Shown: positions 6,600-8,800 of the stretch, one piece after another | Numbering within the stretch: position 1 is the first letter of the stretch | How the letters are laid out: the number at the start of each line of letters is the position of its first letter | Assembly (NCBI GenBank): GCA_035295985.1 | Contig: DATHBT010000047.1 | Coordinates: forward strand, 1 to 8,800 | From: JAIVGV01 sp035295985 | Lineage (GTDB): Bacteria > Acidobacteriota > Blastocatellia > Pyrinomonadales > Pyrinomonadaceae | Direction: 5' to 3' | DNA: 8,800 nt | The notes under the pieces: generated by a model | Database searches by the model: none | The model's input: the letters and a program-made list of their open reading frames with translations, nothing else | Told to the model about the DNA's origin: nothing | Translations under genes and position numbers: made by a program

Positions 6600-7952
6600 T
6601 TACACCTCGCCTTCGAGGACGAAGAGGCCGGTCTCGCCGCCGCCCGAAGTGACGTTGACGACGGGTGACTGAGAGAGCCGCACCATCGCGCCCTCCATCC
6701 GGCCGCGGAAGAGGAACGGGTTCGTGTCCACGTACATCGGCTGCAAGGCCCAGCGCCGCTCGTCGAAGACGGGGAACTCTTCCGTCGGCAACTCGACCGC
6801 CTCCTGCACTACGTAGTCTGCCGCGAGTGCGACGCCGATCATCCGCTCCCACTCTGCCTCGTCAACCGTCGCGCCCAAACAGACCCCGTGCCCGCCGTAG
6901 TCGTCGTTCGGCTTGAGGATTAAGCCCGCACGGTTGCGGCGGACGTGTTCAACGAGATCGATCTCGCGGTCGGCGGCGTCCAGCGTCCCGCGCTCCGTCA
7001 TGCGCCGCGTCCACGGGACGCACTCGCGCACGGCCGCGCGCTCGGCGGCGGTGAAGAGGCGCGCGATAGTTTCGTCGGCCAGCAACTCGAAGGCGGCCTT
7101 CTTGTGGATCAGCTTGCAGCGGAACGGGTTGACCACGCAGACCGCGCCCCCCTCGTAGGCGCGCCAGAGCGGGTGCGTCTCGTCCGCGCCCGAGAGAAAT
7201 TCGTGGATGATGAGCCGCTTGTAAACGAGGTCGATCCGAAACTCGCCGCGCCTGAGTTTGCCGCGCTCGTACTCAAGCTCTTCGGGCGCGCAGACGATTG
7301 TTGGGACGCCGCGCGAGACGAAGTAGTTGCGGAGCAGCAGGAACTCGTGCTGCGTGGGCAGGCCGGCCCAGTCGAGGATCGCCACGTTCGGGACGCGCCG
7401 CGGCGTGCCGATCCACTCGCGGAAGGTTTCAAGCAGCGAGCCGAGCAGCGCGGCGACCGGATCGGGCTGGTGCAGGCGGTAGCGCGCGGCGAGGCGCGCG
7501 AGCGCGTCCACCTCGAAGAGAACCTGATTCAGACCCGGCTGATCGGGGAGGCTCGAAGGGTTCTCGGCGTTGTACTCGACGAACCTGATACGGCCGCCGG
7601 CGATGAACGCGTCGAGCCGCGTGGTGACGGCCGGCGAGCTGTAACCCGGCTCGACCAGCGCGAGGCGGCGCTCCGCGTCCGTCAGCCCGACCGAGTCGAG
7701 CAGATCGTGGTGGAGGAGCATCTGCCCGCACAGCTTCTCGAAGGCCGACGCCACCGATTCGGCCGCGCGCGTGAGCGCGTCGTACTGCGCGCGCTCGACG
7801 AGGTGCGGCCTGAGGGCGACGCCTAAGGGGCGGTCGCCGTAAAGCAGGCGCGCCGCCGTCATCCCGCCGCGCAGACGGGCGAAGAACTCCGGCGTCAGCG
7901 CGCCGTCCGAAGCGAGCCAGTCGTGGTACTCGGCAATCGCCCTGTCGCGCAT
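6600..7952 (-). CDS. ATP-grasp-type protein of unknown substrate (circularly permuted/GSP-synthase-like group)
   Basis: A complete 450-residue protein. The start is secure: an in-frame TAG lies four codons upstream and the ATG is the first available; AGAG sits 7 nt before it. Seen in sequence: an N-terminal helical part (1-100); FVEYNAENPSSLPDQPG (124-140), a likely substrate-side loop; a Rossmann-like stretch VPNVAILDW (187-195); DLVYKRLIIHEFL (241-253); VNPFRCKLIHKKAAF (274-288); LILKPNDDYGGHGV (344-357), a lysine followed by a Gly-rich loop as in the ATP-grasp nucleotide site; YVVQEAVELP (380-389), the adenine hinge; and VNVTSGGGETGLF (432-444), a likely metal and phosphate loop. Known of the fold: ATP-dependent carboxylate-amine ligation through an acyl phosphate. 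The substrate is not predictable. No alpha-E, transglutaminase or peptide-precursor gene lies beside it, so the usual partners of circularly permuted ATP-grasps are missing. It is probably cytoplasmic. A palindrome occupies its immediate upstream region. Confidence 0.85.
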   Translation of the reverse strand: MRDRAIAEYHDWLASDGALTPEFFARLRGGMTAARLLYGDRPLGVALRPHLVERAQYDALTRAAESVASAFEKLCGQMLLHHDLLDSVGLTDAERRLALVEPGYSSPAVTTRLDAFIAGGRIRFVEYNAENPSSLPDQPGLNQVLFEVDALARLAARYRLHQPDPVAALLGSLLETFREWIGTPRRVPNVAILDWAGLPTQHEFLLLRNYFVSRGVPTIVCAPEELEYERGKLRRGEFRIDLVYKRLIIHEFLSGADETHPLWRAYEGGAVCVVNPFRCKLIHKKAAFELLADETIARLFTAAERAAVRECVPWTRRMTERGTLDAADREIDLVEHVRRNRAGLILKPNDDYGGHGVCLGATVDEAEWERMIGVALAADYVVQEAVELPTEEFPVFDERRWALQPMYVDTNPFLFRGRMEGAMVRLSQSPVVNVTSGGGETGLFVLEGEV

Positions 7953-7973
7953 GGCGGGACTCTACATGGAAAA

Positions 7974-8051
7974 GGCTAAAGGGAAAAGGGGGAGGGGAGA
8001 AGAACCCGCGGCGAACGGTTCGCTCTGCCCCCTTACCCTTTCCCTTCCCCC
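7974..8051. repeat. 78-bp palindromic element with GGGAAAGGG-type arms
   Basis: The left arm (about 7974-8006) is an A/G tract with GGGAAAAGGGGG, and the right arm (about 8017-8051) is its imperfect complement (CCCCCTTACCCTTTCCC). An inner GAACC (8002-8006) pairs with GGTTC (8017-8021). The arms need one or two indels to align. The element ends 22 bp before the ATP-grasp start codon, so a transcript starting upstream would carry a large hairpin in its leader. Confidence 0.65.
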
Positions 8052-8205
8052 GTCGGCCGGCGCGGCCACGGCGGCGCAGCCGCCGCTCACCGTCACGCGC
8101 TTCGTCCGCGCGGTGGCGGCCGGCGCTTGAGTTGAGAGCGTGGCGCGGAAACTCCTCAGGGACCGCTCTAAAAAAACTGGTTGATTCCGCCCAGGGCGCG
8201 GGACT
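8052..8205. other. Gene-free GC-rich spacer
   Basis: I see no gene here. There is a tight 7-bp hairpin CGGCGGC-GCA-GCCGCCG at 8069-8085. A weaker inverted repeat follows, AGAGCG (8135-8140) with CGCTCT (8163-8168), next to seven A at 8169-8175 (T on the minus strand, but on its 5' side, so not a terminator for either direction). Codons from the neighbouring TolB-like remnant do not continue into this stretch in any frame that I can recognise. Confidence 0.45.
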
Positions 8206-8337
8206 TCAACAGCCGCTCGAGCTTCTGTTGATGAGTGACTCGGCGACGCCGTCACTTAGATACTCCGCGTCGGGGTTGCCGCCGACGTTCTCGAACGGCA
8301 GCACCGCGACCGAGCTAATTCCTATTGATAAAGTTCT
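8206..8337 (-). pseudogene. Remnant of a TolB-like domain (Ser/Thr-kinase-associated family)
   Basis: Between flanking stops, the minus strand reads ISSVAVLPFENVGG, then NPDAEYLSDGVAESLINR (residues covering 8319 down to 8224). This closely matches the opening of the TolB-like domain (COG5616 type) that in Acidobacteriota commonly follows a transmembrane helix in PknB-like kinases and transcriptional regulators, usually reading (S)IAVLPF.N.(G)(G/S)(D)P.(T/A)EYLSDG(I/V).ESLIN. After Asn-Arg the match ends abruptly, seven codons before a stop. No kinase, transmembrane helix or TPR is present, and no start codon is evident (TTA and ATA codons after an upstream TGA). It is a gene scrap left by deletion or rearrangement. 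The small zinc-ribbon gene in another frame ends just where it begins. Confidence 0.7.
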
Positions 8338-8543
8338 TCAATTCCGCAATTCGGACAGACGAGTGCGCGGCGTGAGGCGTCGCGCCAGCGGGCGAGCGCG
8401 GGCGCGGAGAGTTGAACGTCGCGGCTCTCGGCTTCGCCTTCCGAAAAGAAGCGCGCGCGCGGACTCTCAGGAGTCTCTCGCGCGCGCTCCGCTTCGCAGC
8501 GTCTGCAAGTCCAGCCGAAGCCCTCGTTGACGAAGTGTTCCAA
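8322..8543 (-). CDS. Small four-cysteine zinc-ribbon-like protein, TTG start
   Basis: A 73-residue hypothetical protein. Cysteines are paired at both ends: C13 and C16 in WTCRRC, and C63 and C66 in VCPNCG, the arrangement of a zinc ribbon whose two knuckles are separated by a charged Arg/Glu-rich middle. Codons ending in G or C dominate, supporting real coding. The only possible start is TTG at 8543: no ATG or GTG lies in frame, and an in-frame TAA sits 18 bp upstream (8562-8564). No Shine-Dalgarno motif precedes it; the minus-strand upstream bases are pyrimidine-rich because a palindromic element begins 5 bp away. It may have lost its original start region to that element. Function unknown; nucleic-acid or protein binding is only a guess. 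Confidence 0.55.
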   Translation of the reverse strand: MEHFVNEGFGWTCRRCEAERARETPESPRARFFSEGEAESRDVQLSAPALARWRDASRRALVCPNCGIEELYQ

Positions 8544-8548
8544 GAAGG

Positions 8549-8628
8549 CAGAGGTTAGAGGTTAGAGGCTAGAGGCTAGTGTCAGAAAGGTTTTTAACTG
8601 ACCTCCAGCCTCCGACCCCTAACCTCTG
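8549..8628. repeat. 80-bp palindromic element with GAGGTTA/GAGGCTA tandem arms
   Basis: The left arm is CAGAGGTTA followed by GAGGTTA, GAGGCTA and GAGGCTA, that is a 7-bp unit in four copies. The right arm, complemented, reads CAGAGGTTAGGGGTCGGAGG and pairs with most of it. An inner GTCAG (8581-8585) pairs with CTGAC (8598-8602) around a 12-nt loop. It fills the 87-bp gap between the protease stop codon (8631-8633) and the zinc-ribbon start (8543), and could act as a 3' stem-loop for the protease transcript. Confidence 0.75.
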
Positions 8629-8630
8629 TT

Positions 8631-8800
8631 CTATTCGAGTCGGCGGCGACCGCCGCGGCCGTCGTCGGGGGTCAGGCGGACGGGCACTTTGACGCGGCGG
8701 CCGTCGCGGAAGACTTCGACCTGCACCACGTCGCCGAACTGGCGCTTGTCGAGGACGCGGTAGAGATCGTCGCCGTCCGCGATCTTCTCGCCGTCGATTG
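8631..8800 (-). CDS. C-terminal PDZ domain of a DegP/HtrA-type serine protease (partial)
   Basis: Only the last 55 codons are in view; the 5' part lies beyond the right edge. The reading is IDGEKIADGDDLYRVLDKR, then FGDVVQVEVFRDGRRVKVPVRL, then an Asp/Arg/Gly-rich tail ending RRRLE and TAG. The pattern Ile-x-Gly, DLYRxL, GDxVxVxVxRDG and a final VxVRL strand is the second half of a PDZ domain as found at the end of trypsin-like S1C proteases (DegP, DegS, HtrA). These act in the periplasm or at the membrane on misfolded proteins, with the PDZ binding substrate C termini. The catalytic triad is not visible, so another PDZ protein such as a site-2 or C-terminal processing protease cannot be excluded. 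It ends 2 bp before a palindromic element. Confidence 0.82.
   Translation of the reverse strand, partial: IDGEKIADGDDLYRVLDKRQFGDVVQVEVFRDGRRVKVPVRLTPDDGRGGRRRLE

Noticed and set aside
6945..7826. Plus-strand open frame of 293 codons opposite the ATP-grasp gene.
   Set aside because: It has no recognisable motif, while the minus strand carries conserved ATP-grasp motifs throughout. It is a GC-rich shadow.
8135..8175. Inverted repeat next to seven A as a terminator.
   Set aside because: The tract is A on the plus strand after the stem and T on the minus strand before the stem, so it has the wrong polarity for both strands, and the stem is only 6 bp.
7962..8255. Minus-strand open frame of 97 codons upstream of the ATP-grasp gene.
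   Set aside because: It begins with a GTG inside the TolB-like remnant in another frame, runs through the palindromic element, and has no family resemblance.
8132..8530. Plus-strand open frame of 132 codons spanning the TolB-like remnant and the zinc-ribbon gene.
   Set aside because: It needs a TTG start without a binding site, turns into Arg/Ser-rich text, and is antisense to two recognisable minus-strand readings.

Overview
The window is very GC-rich. Its gene content suggests a member of the Acidobacteriota, most likely class Blastocatellia: a giant secreted beta-domain mosaic, a scrap of the TolB-like region that follows Ser/Thr kinases in that group, and short purine-arm palindromes between genes. 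This placement is inferred from gene style; no rRNA or marker gene is present. Every well-supported gene lies on the minus strand, so the transcriptional order runs from right to left.

Right to left. (1) 8631-8800: C-terminal end of a PDZ-domain protease of the DegP/HtrA type, running off the right edge. (2) 8549-8628: an 80-bp imperfect palindrome with arms built of GAGGTTA/GAGGCTA units. (3) 8322-8543: a small four-cysteine zinc-ribbon-like protein with a TTG start. (4) 8206-8337: a remnant of a TolB-like domain, recognisable for about 32 codons and then cut off. (5) 7953-8205: no gene, but a second purine-arm palindrome (7974-8051). (6) 6600-7952: a complete 450-residue ATP-grasp-type protein of unknown substrate. 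(7) 6450-6588: a third palindrome containing a 17-bp perfect stem that looks like a bidirectional terminator. (8) 6263-6439: a possible small plus-strand gene or gene remnant with a CxxCH motif. (9) 5888-6262: upstream region of the last gene, with a 15-bp near-palindrome and a GA/GC microsatellite.

The left two thirds (2-5887) is the 5' part of one enormous secreted protein, 1962 residues in view and still open at the left edge. Its order is: signal peptide, six-bladed PD40/TolB-type propeller, LamG domain, one carboxypeptidase-regulatory-like domain, two Calx-beta domains, six tandem regulatory-like domains with a 252-nt period, a cysteine-pair domain I cannot name, two more regulatory-like domains, a jelly-roll-like region, and the start of a third Calx-beta domain. 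It is probably an extracellular or cell-surface protein of adhesive or carbohydrate-binding character.

The genes do not form an obvious pathway. The most unusual feature is the set of three purine-arm palindromes of different sequence but the same design, each at a gene boundary within 2.2 kb. I do not see a clear new multi-gene system.
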